From: Endozoicomonas sp. Mp262
GTDB taxonomy: Bacteria; Pseudomonadota; Gammaproteobacteria; Pseudomonadales; Endozoicomonadaceae
DNA length: 64,000 nucleotides
Direction of reading: 5' to 3'
Assembly (NCBI RefSeq): GCF_025643335.1
Contig: NZ_CP092489.1
Location: forward strand, 62,001 to 126,000
Shown: positions 18,680 through 28,176 of the stretch, piece after piece
How positions within the stretch are numbered: position 1 is the first letter of the stretch
Layout of the letters: every line of letters begins with the position of its first letter
Position numbers and translations under genes: made by a program
The notes under the pieces: model-generated
Told to the model about the DNA's origin: nothing
Database searches by the model: none
The model's input: only the letters and a program-made list of their open reading frames with translations

Positions 18680-19606
18680 ATGAATAAACTAAACTGGTGC
18701 ATTCTTGGCGCTGGCAGCATGGGTTGCCTGTGGGCAGCAAAACTTTCAGAAAAAGGCATCAGTCCCACACTTATTTTGCGGCCAGAGCGATTCCACGGTC
18801 TGGGGAAAAATCAGGTCACACTAAAGTTAACTGCATTTTCCGGTATTGTAACTGAACACCATCTCTCAATCACCAGTGCTAAAGCCATTAATACGCCCAT
18901 TGATCGACTGATAGTGTGCACAAAAGCCCAGGATGCAAAAAAAGCAGTACTACCCTTAAAAGATCAGCTGACGCCAGCAAGCAGCCTGCTTTTGCTACAA
19001 AACGGGATGGGTAGCCAACAGGAAATCGTCGATTTATTACCAGAACAGAACATCTGGGCCGGTTCCAGCACTGACGGTGCATTTTTGACCGAACCTTTTA
19101 AGGTCTGTCATGCGGGTAAAGGGGAGACGACCATTGGTGAAATCCAGTGGGGCCATCAAACGGCACAGTTCCCTTTTTCAGACTTGCTTGATAATTTTGG
19201 ACTGGCCGTTCATAAAACATCAGATATAAAACAAATTCTATGGCGAAAACTGGCTGTCAACTGCTGTATCAATGGTCTAACCGCTCTGTATGATTGTAAA
19301 AATGGCGCATTAGTTGACCATCAGGAAAAATATAAACACCTCACTAACCTCATCAGTGAAACCAGCAGAACACTCAAGGGACTCAACAAAAACCTGAATA
19401 CTGACATATCCCGACTAGTGGAGTCTGTCTGTAGAAAAACGGCGAACAATATATCCTCCACGTGTCAGGATGCCCGATCTGACCGGATGACCGAACTGGC
19501 TTACATCAATGGCTTCCTGCTAAACCTTGCCAGGCAGCATGGGATTGCTATGCCTGAATACTCAAAACTGCTATCAGCTCTTAAGCTAAAGGGAATCGCA
19601 CTATAA
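18680..19606 (+). CDS. Ketopantoate reductase family protein (PanE/ApbA-like)
   Basis: Encodes a 308-residue protein with an N-terminal Rossmann motif CILGAGSMG (residues 7-15) and the C-terminal helical region containing WRKLAVNCCINGLTAL, which supplies the catalytic Lys in this family. PanE reduces 2-dehydropantoate to pantoate with NADPH in CoA synthesis. Family members also act on other 2-keto acids, and no pan genes flank it, so the precise substrate is inferred. Length (~300) is normal. Confidence 0.85.
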   Translation: MNKLNWCILGAGSMGCLWAAKLSEKGISPTLILRPERFHGLGKNQVTLKLTAFSGIVTEHHLSITSAKAINTPIDRLIVCTKAQDAKKAVLPLKDQLTPASSLLLLQNGMGSQQEIVDLLPEQNIWAGSSTDGAFLTEPFKVCHAGKGETTIGEIQWGHQTAQFPFSDLLDNFGLAVHKTSDIKQILWRKLAVNCCINGLTALYDCKNGALVDHQEKYKHLTNLISETSRTLKGLNKNLNTDISRLVESVCRKTANNISSTCQDARSDRMTELAYINGFLLNLARQHGIAMPEYSKLLSALKLKGIAL

Positions 19607-19690
19607 ATCGCAAAAACGAAATCGCAAAAATGCCATTTATTGCTATGGTATTGACTGTTCCCTTAAATAAATCAGTCAAGTTCACGCTCT

Positions 19691-20437
19691 ATGATCAGGA
19701 CTTTGTTGACGGTATTAACCTTGTCTGTCCTTGCATTACCGTCACACGCCGTTTTTTTGGTAACAAAGCAACCCTTTGTTTCCAAATACACCCTGGAATC
19801 CATGTCCGGTGAAATGATTCAGGAAAGATACCCCCAGGGGATCAAAGTCACCAACAAGGATGTACCTGAAGATTTACGCCATAAGCTGAAGGAACTTGAA
19901 AAAAAAGGGTATTCCGTTAAATGGGATAAACCGGACTATGAAAGGCTTCAGACACACACCTTCTATGTGATCCGGAAAAATAGATTTTTATACTATTTTT
20001 CCAACATGTTCGCTGACAACGCCAGTTGTTCGCCTTTTTTTCGGCATCAATTCCTTGATCATACTCTGAAGCTATCACCAGCTATAAACATAACCTGTCT
20101 CAATGAATTAAGCTCAATCCCGGTAACGTCATACTCTAACGCTTTAAAAAACCATCCCCATTGGGACAACCTGGGATTTACCGGCATGATCGCAGCCCCA
20201 CAGGAAGTATCCGCATGGTTAAACCAGACAGCCAAAGAAGCAGAAAGCCTGCTCCAAATGGCGTTGAAAAAATGCCGGATTAAGCTTTCCCCCGAACATC
20301 TATCGGAAATCAGCAAGCTGGTTGTCCTGCAATATCTTAATGACTCGGTTAATGGACTTTTTTACCAGAGCAACGCCAGTCCCCTTACCTATTACCGAAA
20401 ACGGGCGGTGGACTCTCTGGGAGGCCATATTGAGTGA
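19691..20437 (+). CDS. Exported protein of unknown function
   Basis: Encodes a 248-residue protein with a clear signal peptide (MIRTLLTVLTLSVLALPSHA). The mature part has several Cys residues (in NASCSPFF, NITCLNEL and KKCRIKL), which would suit disulfides in the periplasm. A Lys/Glu-rich segment (LRHKLKELEKKGYSVKWDK) follows the N-terminal region. I recognise no family. It lies about 130 bases upstream of leuS on the same strand, with which it might share transcription. Confidence 0.6.
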   Translation: MIRTLLTVLTLSVLALPSHAVFLVTKQPFVSKYTLESMSGEMIQERYPQGIKVTNKDVPEDLRHKLKELEKKGYSVKWDKPDYERLQTHTFYVIRKNRFLYYFSNMFADNASCSPFFRHQFLDHTLKLSPAINITCLNELSSIPVTSYSNALKNHPHWDNLGFTGMIAAPQEVSAWLNQTAKEAESLLQMALKKCRIKLSPEHLSEISKLVVLQYLNDSVNGLFYQSNASPLTYYRKRAVDSLGGHIE

Positions 20438-20563
20438 TTTTTCAAGGAACCCGGCAATTCACCATAAAATGAAAAGCCTGCAAACAAAAGCAATAAAGAA
20501 CCTACCGGCAAAAGACACACTGTTGTATTCTTGCCAGTTTCACCCCCTGATTACAGAGCTAAG

Positions 20564-23173
20564 ATGGAAGAGCATTACCACCCCCTTCAGATTGAAAACC
20601 AGGCTCAAGAGTACTGGGACAAGCATCACAGTTTTACAGTGACAGAAGATGAGAGCAAGGAAAAGTACTACTGCCTTTCCATGTTTCCTTATCCCAGTGG
20701 TCGCCTCCATATGGGCCATGTGCGAAACTACACCATCGGCGATGTGGTATCCCGGTATCAGCGAATGCAAGGCAAAAATGTCCTTCAGCCCATGGGCTGG
20801 GATGCCTTTGGCCTGCCCGCAGAAAATGCCGCCATTAAAAACAAGACAGCCCCAGCCCCCTGGACCTATGAGAACATTGATTATATGCGGGGCCAGCTAA
20901 AGCGCCTGGGCTTTGGCTACGACTGGAGCCGGGAACTGGCTACCTGTAAACCGGAATACTACAAGTGGGAACAATGGTTCTTCACTCAACTTTATGAAAA
21001 AGGCCTGGTTTACAAAAAAATGGGCACCGTAAACTGGTGTCCTAATGACGAAACCGTGCTGGCTAATGAGCAGGTTGAAGATGGCCGTTGCTGGCGCTGT
21101 GATACCAAGGTTGAACGTAAAGAGTTGCCCCAGTGGTTCGTCAAGATTACCGCCTATGCTGATGAGCTACTGGCAGACCTGGATCAGCTGGAAGAATGGC
21201 CAGAACAGGTCAAGGCCATGCAGCGCAACTGGATAGGTCGCTCCGAAGGTGTTCAAATGACCTTCAGTGTGGCTGCATCCTCTCTGGAACACACACTGGA
21301 AGCCCCTGACACATTCCAGATCTATACCACCCGTCCTGATACCCTGATGGGGGTGACTTATGTAGCCGTTGCTGCCGAACACCCCCTGGCCCAGGCGGCT
21401 GCTAGCAATAACCCCAAACTGGCCGAATTTATCAGCGACTGTAAAAAGAATACCGTCTCTGAAGCCGACATGGCCACTCTGGAAAAAATGGGCGTTGATA
21501 CCGGAATCAAGGCGATTCACCCGGTTACCGGTGAGGAAGTCCCGGTATGGGCTGCCAATTTTGTGCTGATGGATTATGGTACTGGCGCAGTGATGTCTGT
21601 ACCTGCCCACGACCAACGCGACTTTGAGTTTGCCACCCGCTTCGGGCTGACCATTAAACAGGTCATAAAACCGGCTAATGATAATACCCAATGCGATACC
21701 AGCAAGGCCGCCTTCACAGAAAAAGGCCTTCTGATCAATTCCGGTGACTTTGATGGCCTCAGCTCGGAAGATGCGTTCCACGCCATTGCTGAGTGGCTGG
21801 CTAACGCCGGAAAAGGGGAAAAGCAGGTTAACTATCGCCTGCGTGACTGGGGGGTTAGCCGACAGCGCTACTGGGGTACGCCTATTCCCATGCGCTACCT
21901 GGAAGATGGCACAGAAGCACCTGTTCCTCTGGAAGACCTCCCGGTCAGATTGCCTGAAGACGTGGAAATGGATGGTGTTCAGTCCCCTATCAAAGCGGAT
22001 CCTGAATGGGCAAAAACCACCCATAATGGCCAGGCGGCCCTGCGGGAAACAGACACCTTTGATACCTTTATGGAATCAAGCTGGTACTATGCCCGTTACT
22101 GTTCACCACAAAGCGATACCATGCTGGATCCGGCTGCCGCCAATTACTGGCTGCCCGTAGATCAGTATATTGGCGGCATTGAACATGCCGTAATGCACCT
22201 GCTCTATTCCCGTTTCTATCACAAACTGCTCCGTGATGCGGGCCTGGTTAACAGTGACGAACCCTTCAAACGTCTGCTTTGCCAGGGAATGGTACTGGCT
22301 GACACCTTCTACTCTTTGGATGAGAAAGGCGTCAAGCAGTGGGTTGCCCCCACCGATGTCACCGTCGAGCGGGATGAAAAAGGACGCCTGGTAACGGCTA
22401 CCCACAACGCAACAGGTGAAGCCGTTAGCTATGCGGGCATGAGCAAAATGTCCAAGTCCAAAAACAACGGCATTGACCCCCAGCAGATGATTGACCAGTA
22501 TGGCGCCGACACCATTCGTCTCTACACAGTATTTGCCTCACCTCCAGAACAAACCCTGGAGTGGTCAGAAAGTGGCGTAGAAGGTGCTCACCGTTTCCTT
22601 CGCCGTTTCTGGAAGCAGGTGTGTGATCACCTGGGCAAAGGAGAAGTGGCAGTTCTGGATACAGATGCCCTGACCAAAGAGCAAAAGGCATTGCGTCGTA
22701 AAACCCATGAGACCATCAAAAAGGTCACTGATGACTTTGAACGACGCCTGACATTTAATACAGCCGTGGCAGCCGTTATGGAACTAACCAATGCCACCAG
22801 CAAATTCTCTGATAATTCTGAACAGGGACAGGCTGTATTAAGAGAGGCACTGGAGGCGACAACCCTGATACTGGCACCCATTGCCCCTCATATTGTCCAT
22901 AGCCTCTGGCAGGCCTTTGGCAATAGCACACCAGTACTGGAGGCCCAGTGGCCCAGGGTGGACGAAAATGCTTTGGTTAAAGATGCCATTACCCTGGTTA
23001 TTCAAGTTAACGGCAAGGTACGTGCCAAGCTTGAAGTTGCCGCGGACATGTCCAAAGAGGCCATTGAAAAGCTGGCTCTGGAGCAACCCAACGTCACTAA
23101 ATTCACCGATGATAAAACTATTCGCAAAGTCATCGTAATTCCGGGAAAGTTGGTGAATATTGTCGCTAACTAA
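20564..23173 (+). CDS. leuS: Leucyl-tRNA synthetase
   Basis: Encodes the 869-residue class I synthetase that charges tRNA-Leu. The start ATG at 20564 gives [19 protein letters not shown], aligning with E. coli LeuS; a longer in-frame start at 20531 is less likely. Signature motifs are HMGH (residues 49-52) in [18 protein letters not shown] and KMSKS (628-632). The editing domain lies between, and the tRNA-binding C-terminus ends [11 protein letters not shown]. In most gammaproteobacteria lptE and holA follow directly; here they are about 19 kb away. A small hairpin (GGTTTTG/CAAAACC, 23182-23199) follows the stop. Confidence 0.98.
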   Translation: MEEHYHPLQIENQAQEYWDKHHSFTVTEDESKEKYYCLSMFPYPSGRLHMGHVRNYTIGDVVSRYQRMQGKNVLQPMGWDAFGLPAENAAIKNKTAPAPWTYENIDYMRGQLKRLGFGYDWSRELATCKPEYYKWEQWFFTQLYEKGLVYKKMGTVNWCPNDETVLANEQVEDGRCWRCDTKVERKELPQWFVKITAYADELLADLDQLEEWPEQVKAMQRNWIGRSEGVQMTFSVAASSLEHTLEAPDTFQIYTTRPDTLMGVTYVAVAAEHPLAQAAASNNPKLAEFISDCKKNTVSEADMATLEKMGVDTGIKAIHPVTGEEVPVWAANFVLMDYGTGAVMSVPAHDQRDFEFATRFGLTIKQVIKPANDNTQCDTSKAAFTEKGLLINSGDFDGLSSEDAFHAIAEWLANAGKGEKQVNYRLRDWGVSRQRYWGTPIPMRYLEDGTEAPVPLEDLPVRLPEDVEMDGVQSPIKADPEWAKTTHNGQAALRETDTFDTFMESSWYYARYCSPQSDTMLDPAAANYWLPVDQYIGGIEHAVMHLLYSRFYHKLLRDAGLVNSDEPFKRLLCQGMVLADTFYSLDEKGVKQWVAPTDVTVERDEKGRLVTATHNATGEAVSYAGMSKMSKSKNNGIDPQQMIDQYGADTIRLYTVFASPPEQTLEWSESGVEGAHRFLRRFWKQVCDHLGKGEVAVLDTDALTKEQKALRRKTHETIKKVTDDFERRLTFNTAVAAVMELTNATSKFSDNSEQGQAVLREALEATTLILAPIAPHIVHSLWQAFGNSTPVLEAQWPRVDENALVKDAITLVIQVNGKVRAKLEVAADMSKEAIEKLALEQPNVTKFTDDKTIRKVIVIPGKLVNIVAN

Positions 23174-23449
23174 ACGATTCAGGTTTTGTTGACAAAACCA
23201 CTGGTCTGGCAATCTATCGGAAGACGGATAGGTTGCCAACCTAATATCCTGCCCTCCTTCTGCAATCATAAAACACTTTATTACAACCTAACCCATTAAT
23301 TGACTGGACACCTGCTCAGTAAATAGGGATATTATTCCTCTGAAAGGCAATGGCAATCTTCGCCAATAACTCCTTGCATATTGGCAAAGCTGCCTGGCTG
23401 ATGCGTTTATCCTGCAGATTCAAAAAAAAAGAGGACAGGAGTAACACGG

Positions 23450-23956
23450 ATGATCAGTGAACAAAAACAGATAAGGACATTGCTGGAAGAAAGAATCCTA
23501 CAGTTTAAGGCATGGTCTGATACCTCCCCTAAAGCAACGGGCAACCTGACGGTAAGAAAGTTTCCCTGCCAGGTGGAACTGCTTGATTTCAGAACATCCA
23601 AAGAAAGGCAGCCAAGTGGCCAGGCAAAACTGAGAGTGATCCTTTCCAACAAAAGACAACTCTGGTCAGCTGAAATGACCATGTCCTTTTTCACCCGCAC
23701 CGTCAGAAAACCGGGATATGAAGACCTGAAGCCCGGTATCTATTTCCATACTTTTCCGCCCTCCGGAAAACCAGAGTTAATCAAATCATTCAAGATTATT
23801 ATGAACACTCCGGGAGCTTACGAACCCGCAGATTTCAATGAGTGGTTTCATTACTGGATTCAGCGGGTATTGAAAGACCCTTGCATTAAGTCGCTATTTG
23901 CCAACAAACAGCTGATTTCAGAAAATGAAATTGATGCCGAGCTATTTGGGCAATAA
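23450..23956 (+). CDS. Hypothetical cytoplasmic protein
   Basis: Encodes a 168-residue protein with no signal peptide or membrane segment. The N-terminus is charged and helical (EQKQIRTLLEERILQFKAW), followed by a mixed region with repeated short hydrophobic strands and a C-terminal helical part. AGGAG at 23435-23439 upstream supports the ATG. I recognise no domain. It lies alone between leuS and a repeat element. Confidence 0.5.
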   Translation: MISEQKQIRTLLEERILQFKAWSDTSPKATGNLTVRKFPCQVELLDFRTSKERQPSGQAKLRVILSNKRQLWSAEMTMSFFTRTVRKPGYEDLKPGIYFHTFPPSGKPELIKSFKIIMNTPGAYEPADFNEWFHYWIQRVLKDPCIKSLFANKQLISENEIDAELFGQ

Positions 23957-23996
23957 AGAAGTCATGTTCTAAGGCTCGTTTCCAGGCTCCAGAAAG

Positions 23997-24231
23997 TGTC
24001 GCGAAAATCTGAATTTTCTCCGTCGTCATCCCGTACAAGGACTGTACGGGATCCATACCACAGGGAGGTGAATCTCTCAGCCCGCATGATACGCGCGGTT
24101 AGACTGCCTTCCATGGCAGATGGATCCTGTACAATCTCGGCAATTGCTCCTTGCATTGCTCTACCTCCTGCATCCATGCAGTCGCCTGTACAGGATGTAC
24201 GGCATTGAATCTATTTCAGATTTTCGCGACA
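23997..24231. repeat. MITE-like element with 17 bp terminal inverted repeats
   Basis: Perfect inverted repeats TGTCGCGAAAATCTGAA (23997-24013) and its complement (24215-24231) bound a non-coding 235 bp core. Inner hairpins such as CCCGTAC/GTACGGG (around 24035-24052) are present. Similarity continues outward (a GTTTCCAGGCTCC-like stretch on the left, the complement of TTCCCAGCGTCCCGAGG on the right), so the full element spans about 23978-24258. The same outer motif occurs at 52275-52472. It occupies the gap between a hypothetical gene and the OmpA gene. Confidence 0.65.
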
Positions 24232-24298
24232 ACCTCGGGACGCTGGGAACAAGAAGAAATGAGAAGAAAAAACTCAGCCGTGTTTTAGCCAGAAAGCT

Positions 24299-25351
24299 TT
24301 ATTTTAAAACTTCAGCTACAACCCGACGGTTTTTCTGACGGCCTTCCATTGTGCTGTTATCAGCTACAGGCTCAGATTCGCCCTTACCGATTACATCAAT
24401 ACGACTCTGGTCAATTCCATGCTCCTGCACCAGGATCTGGCGAACCACCTCTGCCCGCTGCTGAGACAGTTTTTCGTTGTAGGCTGCCGGGCCTTTGCTA
24501 TCGGTATGACCTTCTACAACAATACGTACCTCTGGATGACGTTTCATAAAGTCCGCCATTTTTTCAACGGTACTCATGTCACCGTCACGAAGCGTATCGG
24601 AGTCGAAACCAAATTCAACCAACAGATCAATCTCTTCCATCGGAATACAACCAGTGGCATCAACAGTGCTGCCAGCAGGGGTATTCGGGCAAAGATCCTG
24701 GCTGTCAACAACACCATCCATATCGCTATCCGGTGGTGCTACAGGCTGAACTACCTCTTCTTCCTGAACAGGGGGAGGGGGAGGGGCAGGTTCAGTCTGC
24801 TGGACAGGCTTCGCTGGAGAACCGAATGTCCAGGTCAGAGCTACATTCACCATCCCTTCTGTCTGGCCATAATCCAGGCTACGAATAGCCCTGATATCAC
24901 CACGCAACGATAGATTGGGCATCAATGCTTTCCGAACTCCACCACCAAAGCTCATTCGGGTATCTTCACGGTCACGGGTAAATTCACGGTTCTCACGCAG
25001 CTCCCCGATACCAACCAGCGCATAAGGTGTCCAGTCACCATCCCAAGGCCTAAGGTCATAGAATCCATCAAGGCGATAGTTTTTGATTTTAGCTTCGCCT
25101 GCGTTTTTCTGGTCTGTCTTGAACTGGGAGTAAATACCCTCCAGGCTCATGCGATCATTAAAGCGATAGCCGATACCGATCTCCGGCCCCCAGTTATTAT
25201 CCAGGCTTCGTTCACTGTCAAATGCGGTATATCCCCCTCCCAGACTAAAAGTGAACCCCTTGTCAACCACTGTATTTGCCAGGGCACTGGTGCTGACAAC
25301 AGCAGCCACCGCAGCACTGAGCAGTGTGCGGGAAAAAGAATGAAGCTTCAT
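24299..25351 (-). CDS. OmpA/OprF-family outer-membrane porin
   Basis: Encodes a 350-residue protein. A signal peptide (ending SALA) precedes an 8-strand OmpA-type barrel (residues ~25-180). Then come a proline-rich linker (TEPAPPPPPVQEEEVVQP), a calcium-binding thrombospondin-3-like repeat (DSDMDGVVDSQDLCPNTPAG), and a C-terminal OmpA peptidoglycan-binding domain with HTDSKGPAAYNEKLSQQRA. This layout is OprF-like. It tethers the outer membrane to peptidoglycan. AAGGAG lies just upstream of the start. The gene is transcribed away from its divergent neighbour at 25501. Confidence 0.93.
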   Translation of the reverse strand: MKLHSFSRTLLSAAVAAVVSTSALANTVVDKGFTFSLGGGYTAFDSERSLDNNWGPEIGIGYRFNDRMSLEGIYSQFKTDQKNAGEAKIKNYRLDGFYDLRPWDGDWTPYALVGIGELRENREFTRDREDTRMSFGGGVRKALMPNLSLRGDIRAIRSLDYGQTEGMVNVALTWTFGSPAKPVQQTEPAPPPPPVQEEEVVQPVAPPDSDMDGVVDSQDLCPNTPAGSTVDATGCIPMEEIDLLVEFGFDSDTLRDGDMSTVEKMADFMKRHPEVRIVVEGHTDSKGPAAYNEKLSQQRAEVVRQILVQEHGIDQSRIDVIGKGESEPVADNSTMEGRQKNRRVVAEVLK

Positions 25352-25500
25352 ACGTACTCCTTGGTCATTATGTCTGAATCATCTCCAGTCCCAACCGGTA
25401 TTTTTCTTATATCCGGTTTTCCCGTGATACAGTAAGGGAATAACGCAGTTTTGAAAAGAGTGGTTACTGCTTATTAACAATAATATTAAGGAGCAGAGCA

Positions 25501-26808
25501 GTGTCTCGTTTTATCAAAGGATTGATGATCACCCTTATAACCTGCCTGCTCGGCTGGAAAGGGTTAAGCTATTACCTGGAAAAAAAGCTGACAAAGCAGT
25601 TGGATGAGCTGATAGCCACAGCCTCAGGCTTTGTAAATATTCACTACGACAAACTCAGTGTCCACTTTAATGGTCAGGTGTCTTTATCCCGGCTTACCAT
25701 AAAGCCATTATTCGAGGGCAGTAGTCTCATTACTACAGTAGATAGAGTATCAGTAACATTCCCAAATACCCTTTATCTAATTAACAAGATTCTTAGAGAA
25801 AGTGACACCTCCCCTGAATCTCTTTCCATCCATTTTGAAAACTTATCCAACCCTTCGGGAATAGATGACCTCAACGCGTTACTCCAAGAATATGACAAAC
25901 TCAACAACGCCTTAAAAGAACATATCGAACCCGTTTGTGGCGACCGCTTTTTTTTAACCGGTAAAGACCTTAAGGCCTTGGGCTATGGTTCATCGGCAAT
26001 GAATCTAACTGCAAATTATCAGTTCAATGAGTCCCACCGTGAACTCACATCGGCCATCCAATTCCAATGGCCTGAAATAGGATCTTTGGAGCTGGAAACC
26101 AAAATCAGCAATATCGATGGGCTTCCTCCCGCTAAAATAATTAATACACCACGTTTTGAAAAACTCTCGCTGGAATTTAACGACTACGGACTTACATCAA
26201 GACTGACTCAATTCTGTGCAACTAAAGCAGGCTTATCCCAACAGGACTACATTGTTAAAGAATCCTCCCAGCCTGATATCTACTATGGATACACCCTTGG
26301 ACTCCTATTTAATGATGCAATGAAGCACGGATATCAGGATTTCCTTACCACACCAGGCAAAATAACCCTGTCCGCTTTACCCTCTATAGACTTTCACCCC
26401 CTTGCCTTGTCAAATCTACCCCCTGAATACTGGGTTGAGAATCTGGGGCTGTCCCTTCAGATTAATGGTAAGGATATTACACCACTACAGTTACAACCCG
26501 GGCCATTATTTAGGCTGCTTTCAGAACTGCAGGAGACGAAAAAAACCAAGACTGAACCCCGTCATGACTATTCCAGCCCCCGGGATAAAGTACCGCCAAA
26601 GCCTTCATTCCAGGTCATTGAAAAAAGTAACATTAGCCGTTATATCAATAACAAAGCCCGGATTCAGATAACAAATAATCAGGTATACGAAGGCAGAGTC
26701 CTGGATGCAGATACAAACCAGTTAGTCATTGAATACTGGGTTTCCGGGGGAACAGCAACACTGCCAATTAAGCTGGATCGCATTGAATCTATTGAAATCT
26801 GGAAATAA
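25501..26808 (+). CDS. Membrane-anchored protein with LSm/SH3-like C-terminus
   Basis: Encodes a 435-residue protein starting with GTG at 25501, preceded by AAGGAG. A single N-terminal hydrophobic helix (residues ~7-25) anchors a long extracytoplasmic region. The N-terminal part alternates polar and hydrophobic strands (VNIHYDKLSVHFNGQVSLSR), recalling AsmA/DUF945-like periplasmic proteins. After a Pro/Lys-rich linker the C-terminus (RIQITNNQVYEGRVLDADTN then IELDRIES-like strands) looks like a small LSm/SH3-type barrel. Function unknown. It is followed 122 bases later by a DUF2804 gene on the same strand. Confidence 0.6.
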   Translation: MSRFIKGLMITLITCLLGWKGLSYYLEKKLTKQLDELIATASGFVNIHYDKLSVHFNGQVSLSRLTIKPLFEGSSLITTVDRVSVTFPNTLYLINKILRESDTSPESLSIHFENLSNPSGIDDLNALLQEYDKLNNALKEHIEPVCGDRFFLTGKDLKALGYGSSAMNLTANYQFNESHRELTSAIQFQWPEIGSLELETKISNIDGLPPAKIINTPRFEKLSLEFNDYGLTSRLTQFCATKAGLSQQDYIVKESSQPDIYYGYTLGLLFNDAMKHGYQDFLTTPGKITLSALPSIDFHPLALSNLPPEYWVENLGLSLQINGKDITPLQLQPGPLFRLLSELQETKKTKTEPRHDYSSPRDKVPPKPSFQVIEKSNISRYINNKARIQITNNQVYEGRVLDADTNQLVIEYWVSGGTATLPIKLDRIESIEIWK

Positions 26809-26930
26809 TCCATCCCCCCAGGGGGCATGTTCAGGATAAAGGCCAGAAAAACCATCCTTGACTTCAAAGGTTTTACCATTTAACTGAAATCGGTACTCTT
26901 GGGTTTCAGGCTTCATAAAAAAGTATTGTC

Positions 26931-27977
26931 ATGAATAAGTACAGCCGAGCAATTTTACCTACCCCCGACTCTGCAGTAACTAATGGTCAGTGCAATTTTG
27001 GGACGTTCGATAGCGCTATCGTCAATTTGAACCTGCTGGATGCCAAAAAACCCCTGGGGCTATCACTGCCCACTGGCATCCAGGGCTTCAGATTAAAGGA
27101 GTGGGAAGCCATCCAGATCGCCTGTAAAGACTGGTTTTTTTGCGTTTCAGTCTATAACACAAAAACCATTGGCACGGCGATTATCATGGCCTATGACCGG
27201 AATAAAGGGCGTATGTATGTCTATCAGCACAAGGTGCCTTGCTGGAAGCTCAAAGTCCCCAGTGGACTGGCAAACAGTCACTGCTATTACCACAGCCCGA
27301 ACTTTAAAATTGATATCAACAACCAGCTTGATTCAAAGCGGGTGACGATTTCTTTTTCTGCAAAAAAATTTAAACACCAACCTAACCTGGAAGCCTCATT
27401 TACCGGACACTACCAAACCCAGCCCATTGTTATTATCCAACCATTCGGAGACAACCGCCCCCTTTATTCACATAAATCACTAATGTCGTCTGAGGGTACA
27501 TTAAACGTCGATAGTCATATTTATAATTATACGTCTCAGGATACCTGCATGATTATGGATGATCACAAAGGCTATTACCCTTACATCATGAAATATGACT
27601 GGGCTACCGCTATGGGCTTTAATGACAGGGGAGAGCTTCAGGGTTTTAACCTGACGGATAACCAGGTAACAGACCATGAAAAGTACAATGAAAACTGTCT
27701 CTGGCTTGGCGGCACTATGCACCCCTTACCACCCATAAAGATTCAACGCCCTGAAGGCGTCACCGGCACATGGCATATCCGGGACGATTACCACATGGTC
27801 AGGCTAAGCTTTACACCTCTGGCGGATGTTCCCAATTACCTTAATCTGGGCTTTGCAGAAACCCGTTATCATGGTCCCACCGGCGAATTTAAAGGCTTTA
27901 TTATGTCTCCTGATAAACAGCAGATAGATTTTGATGGCTTTATCGGTATGGGAGAAAAAAAATATATTCGGATGTAA
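26931..27977 (+). CDS. DUF2804 family protein
   Basis: Encodes a 348-residue protein that matches my memory of DUF2804: the block DDHKGYYPYIMKYDWATAMG, then GFNLTDNQVTDHEKYNENCL, and the C-terminal GFAETRYHGPTGEFKGF are family-typical. No signal peptide or membrane segment is seen. The family has no established function; members resemble lipocalin-like hydroxyneurosporene/carotenoid-type folds, but I cannot confirm that. It lies upstream of tamA on the same strand, separated by a palindromic gap. Confidence 0.75.
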   Translation: MNKYSRAILPTPDSAVTNGQCNFGTFDSAIVNLNLLDAKKPLGLSLPTGIQGFRLKEWEAIQIACKDWFFCVSVYNTKTIGTAIIMAYDRNKGRMYVYQHKVPCWKLKVPSGLANSHCYYHSPNFKIDINNQLDSKRVTISFSAKKFKHQPNLEASFTGHYQTQPIVIIQPFGDNRPLYSHKSLMSSEGTLNVDSHIYNYTSQDTCMIMDDHKGYYPYIMKYDWATAMGFNDRGELQGFNLTDNQVTDHEKYNENCLWLGGTMHPLPPIKIQRPEGVTGTWHIRDDYHMVRLSFTPLADVPNYLNLGFAETRYHGPTGEFKGFIMSPDKQQIDFDGFIGMGEKKYIRM

Positions 27978-27982
27978 TGTCC

Positions 27983-28039
27983 TAAACCGCGCCAACGTAG
28001 AAAGTACATATTTTCTAGCCCTTTGACTGGCGCGGTTTA
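27983..28039. repeat. Palindrome with 12 bp perfect arms
   Basis: TAAACCGCGCCA (27983-27994) pairs with TGGCGCGGTTTA (28028-28039) around a 33-base loop. It immediately follows the DUF2804 stop codon, so it may stabilise or end that transcript, though no T-run follows. The rest of the gap to tamA (28040-28176) shows no other structure. Confidence 0.6.
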
Positions 28040-28176
28040 ACGATTAATCAATAATCATCAAACCAAAAACTTTGATTATTTAAATCACTTCAAGTAGATT
28101 CGTTCCCCTGTCTCTCAACCACCAGACATTTGATAGCTTATATTCAAGGATTAGCCTATAGGGCCTGTTGCCACAC

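Noticed and set aside
21167-22024. 285-residue frame antisense to leuS.
   Set aside because: It is a shadow of the highly conserved leuS coding sequence on the other strand.
23182-23199. Hairpin GGTTTTG/CAAAACC as leuS terminator.
   Set aside because: Short stem and no T-run downstream, so not listed as a terminator.
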